Of a stretch of 64,000 nt of DNA, positions 1 to 8,195 are shown in pieces. This DNA is from Candidatus Enterococcus leclercqii (lineage in GTDB: Bacteria; Bacillota; Bacilli; Lactobacillales; Enterococcaceae), in contig NZ_MAEH01000017.1 in assembly GCF_009933135.1 (NCBI RefSeq), forward strand, positions 124,001-188,000. The letters are read 5' to 3'. Position 1 is the stretch's first letter; the number at the start of each line of letters is the position of its first letter. The notes under the pieces are model-generated. The model worked only from the letters and a program-made list of their open reading frames with translations, searched no databases and was not told the origin of the DNA. The translations under genes and the position numbers were made by a program.

Positions 1-86
1 CCGAAATCGAGGGGAATAAACGACAACACCATAGCCATCGCTGCGATAATCGTTCCTTCCACCCACACACGCAAATTTTTGTTCAT
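1..86 (-). CDS. thiT: ThiT thiamine transporter S component, N-terminal part (runs off window)
   Basis: Only the first 28 codons are present. They read MNKNLRVWVEGTIIAAMAMV and then a hydrophobic stretch, as in the first membrane helix of the ThiT/YuaJ substrate-binding subunit of energy-coupling-factor transporters. These subunits bind thiamine in the membrane and use the shared EcfA/A'/T module. The start ATG follows a GAGAGG-type ribosome binding site. A TPP riboswitch sits immediately upstream on the same strand, which is what makes the assignment firm despite the short fragment. Confidence 0.8.
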   Translation of the reverse strand, partial: MNKNLRVWVEGTIIAAMAMVLSFIPLDF

Positions 87-157
87 AAAAAAACCTCTCC
101 TTCATAGATTACAGAACAGTCACAATCTACAAAGGAGAAGTAATATCTACTTCCAAC

Positions 158-250
158 TCGTCACAATTCCTACGCTCGCATTATCGAGACAGGTACAGAG
201 GGTTTAGAGTTCACTCATTCTCAGCCGCTAACGGCTCCCCTTTGTGATCG
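158..250 (-). ncRNA. TPP (THI-box) riboswitch
   Basis: Read on the minus strand, the segment has the conserved thi-box elements in order: GGGG near the 5' end, then GCGGCTGAGA, an ACCCT block, and ATAATGCGAGCGTAGGAA. These are the pyrimidine- and pyrophosphate-sensing parts of the TPP aptamer. An extended -10 (TGC TATGAT, 283-288) lies about 35 bases upstream. The switch precedes thiT, so thiamine uptake should fall when TPP is abundant. No separate expression platform was resolved; control may be by terminator or by blocking translation. Confidence 0.93.
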
Positions 251-355
251 TGTTCTATATCCAGTTATTTTGGTACGGCTTCATCATAGCACATTTTAAA
301 AAAAAGAAAAGAGTTTGGTCTTTTTTTTCAGGTGGCACAACCTAACATTGAGTGC

Positions 356-643
356 TCACTCCTGTGACAAGTAGTCGGCTTGGGCCAACCAGTCATACGT
401 CGCCTTAAATGTTGGGCAAACATCTGCCGGTATTTCGTAGTTTTTGGTTACTTGCCGTAATTTTTCAAAAATTGGTTGCAAAGCTGCCGGCTCACTAGAC
501 TTTCTCAGCACTTCCAATTCATCGTACAGCTTTTTAACCTCAAAAACTTCTGGATGGTGGGCACCATGGGCTCTGGTAATAGCTGTTGTATAACTTGTCA
601 GCTCCTCTTTGTGGTCTTCCAAAAAATCTTGTACCTTTGTCAT
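356..643 (-). CDS. small helical protein, resembles N-terminal part of Ric/ScdA-type iron-sulfur repair proteins
   Basis: A 95-residue soluble, acidic protein. The start is the ATG after an AGGAGG-like site; a longer upstream reading frame has no such site. The segment around residues 21-33 (AITRAHGAHHPEVFEV) resembles what I recall of the start of streptococcal Ric di-iron repair proteins. The C-terminal part (VTKNYEIPADVCPTF) also looks similar. The hemerythrin-like metal-binding domain that follows in full-length Ric is absent, so this is a stand-alone domain at best. It is followed by the TPP-controlled unit and preceded by the prs terminator, so it is probably monocistronic. The function is inferred only from remembered similarity. 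Confidence 0.5.
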   Translation of the reverse strand: MTKVQDFLEDHKEELTSYTTAITRAHGAHHPEVFEVKKLYDELEVLRKSSEPAALQPIFEKLRQVTKNYEIPADVCPTFKATYDWLAQADYLSQE

Positions 644-773
644 CTTACTTCCTCCTCGAGTGATTTTTTCAACACGAGTGTATCGAAAATCAGCCGAAAA
701 AAAATTGATAGCCATCAAGAAGTACGGCGCAACAAAAGATTTTTTTGACCGCTTGTCAACTTCTCTATTTGCG

Positions 774-815
774 AAAAAAACCGCCACCAGACTTTTCAGA
801 GGTGACGGTTTTTTT
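774..815 (-). terminator. terminator of prs
   Basis: The arms AAACCGCCACC and GGTGACGGTTT form a strong hairpin with an uninterrupted T run on the minus strand. It lies just after the prs stop codon. A-rich flanks would also let it work from the other side. Confidence 0.85.
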
Positions 816-825
816 ATGCGTAAAC

Positions 826-1797
826 TTATTTCATATTGGTTTCAAACAAAGGGCTGACCGGTTTGTTTTCATGAATCCGTTTGATTGCTTCACCCATCAA
901 GGCACCCACGGAAATTTCATCAATCTTGTCGATCTTGCGGTCTTCCGGCAGATTGATAGAGTCGGTCACTACGCAGCGTTCGATGGCGGAGTCTTGAATC
1001 CGCTGCATTGCTGGGCCGGACAATACCGGGTGCGTACAAGAAGCATACACACTTTTAGCACCGGCTTGTTTCAAGGCATTGGCTGCTAAAGTAATGGTCC
1101 CTGCTGTATCAATCATGTCATCAATCAGGACACAAGTCTTGCCTTCAACGTGTCCAATGATATTCATCACTTCAGCCACGTTGGCTTTTGGTCGGCGTTT
1201 GTCAATGATGGCGATTGGAGATTTCAAAAATTCTGCCAATTTACGGGCACGAGTTACCCCGCCATGGTCAGGAGATACCACGACAACATCGTCACCTTGG
1301 ATTCCTTTATCGAGGAAATAGTTGGCAATCAATGGTGCACCCATCAAATGATCTACTGGGATATCAAAGAATCCTTGGATCTGGGACGCATGCAGGTCCA
1401 GACACACCAACCGGTTAGCCCCGGCTTTTTCAATCATGTTGGCTACCAATTTAGCTGTGATTGGTTCCCGAGAGCGCGCTTTACGGTCTTGGCGAGCATA
1501 GCCATAATAAGGCATCACCACATTGATCGTTTTCGCACTGGCGCGTTTCAAAGCATCGATCATAATCAGCAATTCCATCAGATTGTCATTGACCGGACTA
1601 GATGTGGATTGGATCACATAGACGTGAGCCCCGCGAATACTCTCTTCGATGTTGACTTGGATCTCGCCGTCAGAAAACTGGTTAACAGAACATTTTCCCA
1701 GCTCGACACCGACAGCTTCTGCGATTTTTTCGGCAAGGGGACGATTGGAATTCAAGGCAAAAATCTTCAATCTTGGATCAAAATAATGGTTAGACAT
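826..1797 (-). CDS. prs: ribose-phosphate pyrophosphokinase
   Basis: This 323-residue enzyme transfers pyrophosphate from ATP to ribose 5-phosphate to give PRPP for purine, pyrimidine, histidine, tryptophan and NAD synthesis. It shows the class I features: an N-terminal [18 protein letters not shown] region, the catalytic flexible-loop region around [17 protein letters not shown], the [17 protein letters not shown] metal/ribose region, and the PRPP-binding loop [13 protein letters not shown]. The start chosen is the ATG after GCGGAGGAAACC; upstream in-frame codons lack a site. glmU lies upstream on the same strand, but a strong hairpin and a separate promoter lie between the two genes, so prs is largely its own unit. 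Confidence 0.97.
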   Translation of the reverse strand: MSNHYFDPRLKIFALNSNRPLAEKIAEAVGVELGKCSVNQFSDGEIQVNIEESIRGAHVYVIQSTSSPVNDNLMELLIMIDALKRASAKTINVVMPYYGYARQDRKARSREPITAKLVANMIEKAGANRLVCLDLHASQIQGFFDIPVDHLMGAPLIANYFLDKGIQGDDVVVVSPDHGGVTRARKLAEFLKSPIAIIDKRRPKANVAEVMNIIGHVEGKTCVLIDDMIDTAGTITLAANALKQAGAKSVYASCTHPVLSGPAMQRIQDSAIERCVVTDSINLPEDRKIDKIDEISVGALMGEAIKRIHENKPVSPLFETNMK

Positions 1798-2028
1798 GGT
1801 TTCCTCCGCTTTCTTTCCTGCATGATGGGGCAGTGACATCGGACTCGACTCCAATAACGCTCTCCACCAAATCCCAGGACACTTTTTGCAAGACGTCTGT
1901 TTTCTTGGAAATTCCGCAAATAAATGAAGAAAACAGAAGCGAGCCCTCTGATTGGCGGACAGATTCGGGGATCAGCAGTTGGTCACAGCCGAAAAAGACT
2001 TGTCAAAATCCGTGTTGCTTCCTAGTAA

Positions 2029-2057
2029 ATAGTAGTCATTTTCATGAAATAAATCAA
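2029..2057 (-). promoter_or_regulatory. prs promoter
   Basis: On the minus strand TTGATT (2052-2057) and TACTAT (2029-2034) are 17 bases apart. Transcription from here gives prs an unusually long leader of about 220 bases. The leader contains an 8-base inverted pair CTGTTTTC/GAAAACAG, but no recognised riboswitch. Confidence 0.6.
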
Positions 2058-2269
2058 GTGTTTTCGTGCACTCTGTGAAACAGCTTAGAAGAAATCCAGA
2101 CCGCCAATTTTGCCCGCTTCCCAGAACAGATACGATAACGTTTCACAAAAGAACCCGTCACAACAGCTCTTCTCCAAAGCGGCGGCTATCTGTAAGACTT
2201 CAACAAAGCCCTCCTGACAGTCGCAAAAAAGATCGGCTTCACAAAGCGGAGTTTGATTCGATGATCGGC

Positions 2270-2365
2270 AAAAAAACTGAAGGTCCCTATCCTGCACAGC
2301 AAGCTCGCAGATCAAACCAAAATCTGTGAGCCGCCAGTGCTACGATTGGGCACCTTCAGTTTTTT
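2270..2365 (-). terminator. long branched hairpin terminator between glmU and prs
   Basis: The outer arms AAAACTGAAGGTGCCC and GGGACCTTCAGTTTT pair almost perfectly, although they are about 65 bases apart. The intervening sequence folds again: GCAC/GTGC, GGCTC/GAGCT and CAGAT/ATCTG stack into one long interrupted stem. A T run follows on the minus strand and an A run precedes it, so termination could act in both directions. The size is unusual for a simple terminator. Confidence 0.7.
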
Positions 2366-2412
2366 AACACTTACATTTTTATCTTTCGTCCCTGTCAGTA
2401 AGCTTTTAAAAA

Positions 2413-3789
2413 CTATCCTTGAAAGAAAGGAAAGTTCTTAGCAAAATCTGCTTTATTTTCCTGACGAGCGCGGGCGATTCCCATCGCGCCTTCCGGAACA
2501 TCTTTGTTAATCGTTGAACCAGCCGCAATCACGGTATTGGCCGCAATCGTTACCGGAGCAATCAAGTTGGCATTTGAACCCACAAAACTGTGGTCGCCCA
2601 CGGTGGTGTGGTGCTTGTTTTTGCCGTCGTAATTGACAAAGACGACTCCACAGCCAACATTGATATCTTTACCCAGCGTCGCATCCCCGACATAGGTCAG
2701 ATGACCGACTTTGGAACCTTCACCGATCACCGCTTTTTTGACTTCCACAAAGTTGCCAATATGGGCTTTCGGGCCAATCTCAGCTTGCGGGCGCAGGTGA
2801 GCATAAGGACCGACATCCGCACCGCTATGCACGATACTCTCTTCAATGACCGAAGATTTAATAACAACATCATCTTCTATCACAGAATCCACGAGTTGAG
2901 AATTGGCAGTAATCAGACAGTTTTCGCCGATCACCGTTGCCCCTTTCAGATAAACACCCGGTTCAATAACTGTTTCAGCACCGATTTGTACGCCGTCATC
3001 CACATAGGTCGCTTTTGGATCGATAAAGCTGACACCATTAACCATATGTTGATGATTGATGCGCCCTCTCATAATTTCGTTTGCTTTGGCCAATGCCACC
3101 CGGTCGTTGACCCCCAGCGATTCATCGAAGTCTTCGGTCATGTAAGCAGCGACATTTTTTCCTTCATTTTTGAGAATCTCGATGATATCTGTCAGGTAAT
3201 ATTCTCCTTGAGCATTGTCAGTATCCAACTTACCCAGAGCATCAAACAACAGCTCATTGTCAAAGCAATACGTACCGGTATTGATTTCTTGAATGCGGGC
3301 TTCTTCTATCGTTGCATCTTTTTGCTCCACAATCTTCTCTACAATCCCAACATGGTCTCGTAAAATTCGGCCATAGCCAGTGGGATCATCAGCTTTAGCA
3401 GTCAAGATTGTCGCACTGGCATTTTTCCCTTGATGGTATTCAAATAGGTTTTGCAAGGTCGTTGAAGTCAACAGCGGCGTATCTCCAGAGATTACCAACG
3501 TCGTCCCCTTTTTACCTTTCAAAAATGACTCTGCCTGTAAAACTGCATGACCTGTCCCTAATTGCTCCGCCTGCAGTGCATACTCCGTCCGATCTCCCAA
3601 CTGCTCTTTCACCTTATCGGCACCGTGACCGACGATTGTAATGATTTCAGTAGGCTCCGTCTCTTCCACCCGATTGATGATATGCTCCACCATGGGCTTG
3701 CCACAAACAGGATGAAGCACCTTGTATAATTTTGATTTCATGCGGGTCCCTTTCCCCGCTGCTAAAATGATCGCATAGCGTTCTGTCAT
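2413..3789 (-). CDS. glmU: bifunctional GlmU: glucosamine-1-phosphate acetyltransferase / UDP-GlcNAc pyrophosphorylase
   Basis: A 458-residue protein of normal GlmU length. The N-terminal uridyltransferase half begins with [14 protein letters not shown] and carries [16 protein letters not shown]. From about residue 250 onward the sequence is a left-handed beta-helix of hexapeptide repeats, the acetyl-CoA-dependent domain, including the NFVEVKKA and [18 protein letters not shown] region. It makes UDP-N-acetylglucosamine for peptidoglycan and teichoic acids in the cytoplasm. The ATG follows GCTGGAGGAAAATC. The neighbouring prs is its conserved partner in Firmicutes. Confidence 0.97.
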   Translation of the reverse strand: MTERYAIILAAGKGTRMKSKLYKVLHPVCGKPMVEHIINRVEETEPTEIITIVGHGADKVKEQLGDRTEYALQAEQLGTGHAVLQAESFLKGKKGTTLVISGDTPLLTSTTLQNLFEYHQGKNASATILTAKADDPTGYGRILRDHVGIVEKIVEQKDATIEEARIQEINTGTYCFDNELLFDALGKLDTDNAQGEYYLTDIIEILKNEGKNVAAYMTEDFDESLGVNDRVALAKANEIMRGRINHQHMVNGVSFIDPKATYVDDGVQIGAETVIEPGVYLKGATVIGENCLITANSQLVDSVIEDDVVIKSSVIEESIVHSGADVGPYAHLRPQAEIGPKAHIGNFVEVKKAVIGEGSKVGHLTYVGDATLGKDINVGCGVVFVNYDGKNKHHTTVGDHSFVGSNANLIAPVTIAANTVIAAGSTINKDVPEGAMGIARARQENKADFAKNFPFFQG

Positions 3790-3896
3790 GATTTTCCTCC
3801 AGCATTACGTCGATTCCTTCGTGGTGTTTTTTCTATTCTGATCCATGAACTGGATAAAACACTCTCCAAAATGACTATTTGAATGATCTATGCTTT

Positions 3897-3925
3897 AGTT
3901 TAGCCTACCTGATAGTGGTTTTCAA
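3897..3925 (-). promoter_or_regulatory. glmU promoter
   Basis: TTGAAA (3920-3925) and TAAACT (3897-3902) on the minus strand are separated by 17 bases, about 110 bases ahead of the glmU start. The rest of the interval 3790-4096 shows no gene. Confidence 0.6.
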
Positions 3926-4096
3926 CATCGGAAATATAGACCAATGACAGACCACTGGCACTTTTTTTAAGAGAATAAGCTGCCTTACCCATTTCTTTAG
4001 CAAAGGCAATTCCCTTCCAACACCAGCACCAGCTCTGAAAGTAAAGGGCTTAACGCGTCAGCCTTTCTCTAATACCAATGCAAAATCCCAAGGCTC

Positions 4097-4825
4097 TCAT
4101 AATGCCTGCTTGGCTGCAGCAAACCACTGCGAAAAAGCCGGTGACAAATAACAAGCCGAACCTTCTAGTAAAATGCTGGAACCTTGATAACCAGCCACAG
4201 TAATTTTTTTTCGTAGATTAAAGATTAAACTACGAATATCTCCTTGCAGCTCGCTATTTCTCTTATTATTTGAAAAAGTCACGGATACTTCTTCAAACGG
4301 CAATAGCTTTCCTTTGGTGGCAAAAATCTGTTCCAGCAAAAGGAGCTCTTCTGTACTCAAACTTTCTTCTAACCGTTTAAAAAACCAATGCACATCATAA
4401 AAAGCAACCGCCGTACTTCCTATGTCTGTCGGAGATTTTTTACTGAAACAAGCAATGGCTCCTGTCTGCAAATGAGCCGGTGGTAACTGTTGCAACGCCA
4501 AGTCGGAATCCGCTTCCAAATATGCGGTGATTTGCTGCGTCCAGGTATCCTGCATCGGCAATTCATGGACGAAACGATAAACAAGTGTCTGGGCACTGGT
4601 TCCTTTTCTAACTGCCCATGCTACTTCCTGAGCCTCTCTATCTGCTAACTGTTCGCTCACCAAAATAATCTGAAAAAAATCAAAAAAGCCTGGTAATTCT
4701 TTTCCCTCCAAAATCTGTTTCAAGACTCTTTCCGAACAAAATACCTCATACCCTCTAGACTGCAGCTCTGCTTGTCTTTTTTTCTCCTGAACGCAGTCTT
4801 TTGTGATCAGCAAGATTCGCTTCAT
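4097..4825 (-). CDS. OmpR-type winged-helix regulator with degenerate receiver domain (paralogue A)
   Basis: A 242-residue protein related to the product of 5362-6156. The first ~120 residues have the size and beta-alpha pattern of a response-regulator receiver (KRILLITKDC start, LPGFFDFFQIILVSE) but no phosphoacceptor aspartate pocket. The C-terminal ~90 residues resemble a trans_reg_C winged helix: LSTEELLLLEQIF, DIRSLIFNLRKKI, then a short wing. That domain is eroded; the usual RGxGY wing motif is replaced by LEGSACYL. The start chosen is ATG after GAGGGG. A kinase partner is not visible. It may sense something other than phosphate, or act as a partner of paralogue B. The target is unknown; the 13.8 kb surface-protein gene is a nearby candidate. 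Confidence 0.6.
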   Translation of the reverse strand: MKRILLITKDCVQEKKRQAELQSRGYEVFCSERVLKQILEGKELPGFFDFFQIILVSEQLADREAQEVAWAVRKGTSAQTLVYRFVHELPMQDTWTQQITAYLEADSDLALQQLPPAHLQTGAIACFSKKSPTDIGSTAVAFYDVHWFFKRLEESLSTEELLLLEQIFATKGKLLPFEEVSVTFSNNKRNSELQGDIRSLIFNLRKKITVAGYQGSSILLEGSACYLSPAFSQWFAAAKQAL

Positions 4826-4982
4826 GACCAACCCCTCATTTCTTCTAGACAGCCCTCATTCTGACCGCCCTATTCTTTGACACTTTCACCAATATTATGT
4901 ACTTTTATTCCGCTATCTTTTAACTTTCGCAATTTTTTTATCCACTGTCAAGACATACATTGAATAACTTCTATAAGTATAT

Positions 4983-5005
4983 AAAAAAACACACTTCTCA
5001 AGTGT
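4983..5005 (-). terminator. intrinsic terminator of a small unidentified unit
   Basis: ACACTT-GAG-AAGTGT followed by a run of seven T on the minus strand. It lies inside the 530-base space between the two regulator genes. Together with the terminator at 5281-5333 it brackets about 275 bases in which I find no convincing gene. The only long reading frame (from 5152) runs through this hairpin. Confidence 0.75.
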
Positions 5006-5280
5006 AAGATCTGAAACGTTATTTATGCAATTGGTACCACAAAAAAATGATTTGAGGGATAAATCGCGCTGAAAAACGCAGCTATCTCTGACTCTTAGCA
5101 GCTTTATTAGTTTTAGGAAAAGTAGTACACTTAAATTTCTCGTTGTTGTCATCACCACTTCCTTAACCTTAAACACCATGTTTCAAATTTTACTTTCTCT
5201 AATTTGTATCCGATAATTTGCTGGCAAGGTGATGTAAAGATGGTTCATATCCGTTTAAAAATAGCAAATATACATATATA

Positions 5281-5333
5281 AAAAAACAGATCGGTATTTA
5301 AAAGCAGCACTTACCGCTTTTAAATACCGATCT
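5281..5333 (-). terminator. terminator of the regulator gene at 5362-6156
   Basis: An 18-base perfect inverted pair, AGATCGGTATTTAAAAGC and its complement around a 10-base loop, followed by a T run on the minus strand. It is one of the strongest hairpins in the window. Confidence 0.88.
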
Positions 5334-5361
5334 AAACTTACACTATTCAACATTTTTTTGA

Positions 5362-6156
5362 TCAGCGGCTATGGATTTTGCACTGAAAATAATTTGCGGC
5401 ATCAGCCTCCATCAGTAGTTCATAAAACCCCTGACACAGTACATAACCGACGCCACGGCGCGTTCGTATACTTTCCCCACCGAAACCTAAACCAGCTATT
5501 TTTTTCTTCATATTTCGAATAATAATCGAGATTTGGGCTAGCTTGTGGTCAACATCTGCCGAGGGCCACAGCATATCGCAGATTTCCTCCCTTGTCAGTG
5601 GAACATTTTGACGAATAAGCAACGCATTAAACAATGTTTGCTCTTGCTCGCTAAACTCACTTTTTAGCTCTTCCAGGAAGTTTGGCGGCAGTTTGGTTTC
5701 AAAACTAACTGCCGGATGATAGACCCCGTTAAGCATGCCTTTTTGATTTCTGGAAAGAGAAGAAAATTCAATGATGTTTTTGTTATTCCGCTTTTGAGCG
5801 GTAGTTAACTTTTCGCGAATATCCGCAATAGAATCACTATCCGCCAGCCATTCATCGATGCCTAGCTGCTCCCATTTTGCCAACTTTTCTTCATCTGGAG
5901 CCTGATGATCTTTTCGTACGATGGCCACATCATATGTGCTGAGCTGAGGAACAATTACCGCTACTTCGGCTTCTGACAGGCTTTCACTCAAAATTACAAT
6001 TTTAAAAAAACCGACTAACTCTTTGATATCCATCTTATAGTTCAACAATTCCAGTACACTACATGAGCAGAATACCTCAAAATTCAGGGTCTGCAGATCC
6101 TGCTGAAACTGCATATCCGCTAAACAGTTTTTGGTCAACAATAAAACCTGGCTCAT
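5362..6156 (-). CDS. OmpR-type winged-helix regulator with degenerate receiver domain (paralogue B)
   Basis: A 264-residue protein. Residues 1-115 have receiver-like topology (SQVLLLTKNC, VGFFKIVILSESL) without the acidic pocket or phosphorylatable aspartate of CheY-type domains. Residues about 165-250 form a well preserved OmpR/PhoB winged helix: FSEQEQTLFNALLIRQN, REEICDMLW, a recognition helix around AQISIIIRNMKKKI, and the wing RTRRGVGYVL. It is the better preserved of the two paralogues. A 690-base AT-rich region lies upstream and a strong terminator downstream, so it is monocistronic. It is probably a transcription factor controlled by means other than phosphorylation. Target unknown. 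Confidence 0.72.
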   Translation of the reverse strand: MSQVLLLTKNCLADMQFQQDLQTLNFEVFCSCSVLELLNYKMDIKELVGFFKIVILSESLSEAEVAVIVPQLSTYDVAIVRKDHQAPDEEKLAKWEQLGIDEWLADSDSIADIREKLTTAQKRNNKNIIEFSSLSRNQKGMLNGVYHPAVSFETKLPPNFLEELKSEFSEQEQTLFNALLIRQNVPLTREEICDMLWPSADVDHKLAQISIIIRNMKKKIAGLGFGGESIRTRRGVGYVLCQGFYELLMEADAANYFQCKIHSR

Positions 6157-6712
6157 TCCTATTCCTCCAATCCTACAATAACTTCAGGGTACTCATACCA
6201 GTGATTCACACATGCCTTAACCTTGTGATATATTGACTAAATCAAATTAAAATTCTTCGATTCAAGATTATTCGGACAAATTCAAAAAAGCTAAAACCAT
6301 GTGTTATAAAAAAGAAATATTTACCGCCTTTTCCTATGAGAACCACGTATATAGAATAACTATGTTTAAATATTAGTCGCCCCGTTTTTTTTAGTCAAGT
6401 TCAAATATTTTATATTTTTTAACATATCTGAGCTATCGCTTATTAAACGCTTATAAAACGATTTATTAAAGATGATTTATTACCGCAAATCATAAAATTA
6501 ATATTAAGTTTTGTTCTCTCTAATGTTATATTTTTAAGCCATAAAACAACCGTTTTGAAAACATCTAACCGTTATTTTTTAAAAAAATATCAAGAAAACA
6601 GTTACAATATAATTTAATATTACATTTCACTAAATCCTCCGAATTGACGTGAAAAAGCAACAAAATTTGAAGAAATTCGATTGTTTTGTGATTCTTTTGT
6701 CTTTTGTCTAAT
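6157..6712. other. AT-rich intergenic region, no gene seen
   Basis: About 550 bases of clearly higher AT content than the flanks, with many short A/T runs. No reading frame with a ribosome binding site was found on either strand. It must carry the promoter for the regulator gene starting at 6156. No confident -35/-10 pair could be picked. Confidence 0.5.
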
Positions 6713-6759
6713 AAAAAACGGTAGAACAGACCACAATGGCTAGTCTGTTCTACCGTTTT
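6713..6759 (-). terminator. terminator of purR
   Basis: AAACGGTAGAACAGAC pairs with GTCTGTTCTACCGTTT around an 11-base loop, and T-rich tails lie on both sides. It lies about 90 bases after the purR stop. Confidence 0.85.
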
Positions 6760-6847
6760 GCTTTTTGCTTTAGGATAGGAATCTCGTTTGATGACGTATC
6801 ACTTAAAATCTTGTCACCCGACTTGCCCCAATTCCCAATCATTCAGT

Positions 6848-7669
6848 TCATTTCTCTGAAAAATAATTCCCAGGTACAACCGAGATAGTCTTGGTACGCG
6901 TGTCAACATCCTCTACGAATAAGAGGGAGGTATACTCATTGATTGCCCGCACGCCTTTGAATTTTGCTTCAGCGAAAACAGTGACACCTACCAGTTCGCA
7001 TTCAAACTCTTCAATCAAGCTCTTCATCCCGTTGACGGTGCCGCCACCTTTCATGAAGTCGTCCACCACCAGCACACGGGATCCGCGAGCCAGACTGCGC
7101 TTGGATAATTCCATTTTTTCGATGCGTTCAGACGATCCTGACACGTAGTTGACACTGACCGTGGAGCCTTCTGTAATCTTTGAATCCCGTCGCACGATGA
7201 CAAACGGCACATTTAAATAATAGGAAACTGCTTGAGCAATTGGGACACCTTTAGTCGCTACCGTCATGACCGCATCAATTTTTTCACCTAGGTACTGAGA
7301 GGCGATGATCCGTCCCACCTGACGTAGTAAATCTGGTTGGCCTAGTAAATCAGAAAGATAAACATAGCCCCCCGGCAAGAGTCGGTTTTGCTGACTCATC
7401 TCACCACAAAGCTCATTAATATATGCCAATGCATCCTCTTTAGTGATCTCAGGCACGAATAGCACACCGCCCGCTGCACCAGGTATTGTTTCCAGAATGC
7501 CCGTTCCACGCATGTTGAATGTCTTTTTGATGATGGCTAAATCCTCTGAGATTGAAGACTTTGCGGATTCATAGCGTTTAGCGAAAAAAGTTAAAGGAAT
7601 CAGATCATGTGGATGTTCCAACAGGTAATGGGTCATATCAATCAGCCGTTCACTGCGCCGAATTTTCAA
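6848..7669 (-). CDS. purR: pur operon repressor/regulator PurR
   Basis: A 273-residue protein with an N-terminal winged helix (about 1-75: RRSERLIDMTHYLLEHPHDL) followed by a type I phosphoribosyltransferase-like domain. That domain has the PRPP loop VLVVDDFMKGGGTVNGM near residues 205-220. PurR senses PRPP and controls purine genes; it lacks enzyme activity. The start is TTG, set by GGGAGG nine bases upstream. The gene has its own PurBox (7753-7765), implying autoregulation. In related bacteria it sits between ispE and glmU, as it does here in relative order. Confidence 0.95.
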   Translation of the reverse strand: MKIRRSERLIDMTHYLLEHPHDLIPLTFFAKRYESAKSSISEDLAIIKKTFNMRGTGILETIPGAAGGVLFVPEITKEDALAYINELCGEMSQQNRLLPGGYVYLSDLLGQPDLLRQVGRIIASQYLGEKIDAVMTVATKGVPIAQAVSYYLNVPFVIVRRDSKITEGSTVSVNYVSGSSERIEKMELSKRSLARGSRVLVVDDFMKGGGTVNGMKSLIEEFECELVGVTVFAEAKFKGVRAINEYTSLLFVEDVDTRTKTISVVPGNYFSEK

Positions 7670-7752
7670 AATTGTGTACCTCCCGTTATTTTCTCGCCTT
7701 ATTATACTGGTTTGTACGTGAAAAAGCTATCATTTTCTAGATTTTATAAGAA

Positions 7753-7765
7753 ATAGTTCGGTAAT
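7753..7765 (-). promoter_or_regulatory. PurBox upstream of purR
   Basis: On the minus strand the 13 bases ATTACCGAACTAT fit the lactococcal PurBox pattern AWWWCCGAACWWT at every position. A TATAAT -10 lies at 7701-7706, so the box is about 60 bases ahead of the transcription start. In Lactococcus, PurR binds from an upstream position of this kind. The -35 is weak, as expected for a regulated promoter. Confidence 0.7.
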
Positions 7766-7836
7766 TCGCCTTGAGCATTGCTTGATTTCCTTACACAACT
7801 ATTCCTTGAAAAATAATAGTTGCAGGCTTCACCAAA

Positions 7837-7871
7837 GAAAGATCCAGCAACATTTAGTTACCGGATCTTTC
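7837..7871 (-). terminator. probable terminator after the 7904-8185 gene
   Basis: GAAAGATCCGGTAAC pairs with GTTGCTGGATCTTTC on the minus strand with one mismatch, followed by a weak T-rich tail. It closes the unit formed by the genes at 8196-11450 and 7904-8185. Confidence 0.6.
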
Positions 7872-7903
7872 GTCTAGATTCATTTTACTCAAACGTTTGC
7901 CTT

Positions 7904-8185
7904 TTACCATCGTCCTCGTCGGGGTTGATGCTGATTGATGTAACGTTTTGCATCTTTGGCGATCCGCTTTGGTGAATCATCCGTATCTACTTCCCAAGGA
8001 TATAAGCCTTCCTCATTTTGCTCGTATTCGGGGAAGCTTTCCTCTTGTTTCCTTTTTCTGCGGGTGAATCGCTGGTAGATGAAAGCAGCTGAAGTCATCA
8101 ATAGAAACAAGATTAAGGCAACGCGACGAAGATTTACATGACTCAAGACATACAATAACCTTTCACTGATATCTGACACCGCCAT
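7904..8185 (-). CDS. small single-pass membrane protein of unknown function
   Basis: 93 residues with one membrane helix at about 22-38 (VALILFLLMTSAAFIY). A strongly basic patch RRKRKQ follows, then a hydrophilic cytoplasmic tail rich in Glu, Asp, Arg and Lys, ending in PRRGRW. The orientation rule predicts the tail inside. It starts 10 bases after the large Mur-ligase-like gene, with GAAAGGAGAG as ribosome binding site, so the two are almost certainly co-translated. It could be a membrane tether or export partner of the ligase, as small membrane subunits accompany PgsB/CapB-type Mur ligases. I do not recognise a family. Confidence 0.6.
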   Translation of the reverse strand: MAVSDISERLLYVLSHVNLRRVALILFLLMTSAAFIYQRFTRRKRKQEESFPEYEQNEEGLYPWEVDTDDSPKRIAKDAKRYINQHQPRRGRW

Positions 8186-8195
8186 CTCTCCTTTC

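Noticed and set aside
2085-2315. 76-codon minus-strand frame between prs and glmU
   Set aside because: It spans the long terminator hairpin and the prs promoter region, has no good ribosome binding site and no protein-like pattern.
4913-5152. Minus-strand frame of about 80 codons between the two regulator genes
   Set aside because: It runs through a strong intrinsic terminator (4983-5005) and has no recognisable protein features.
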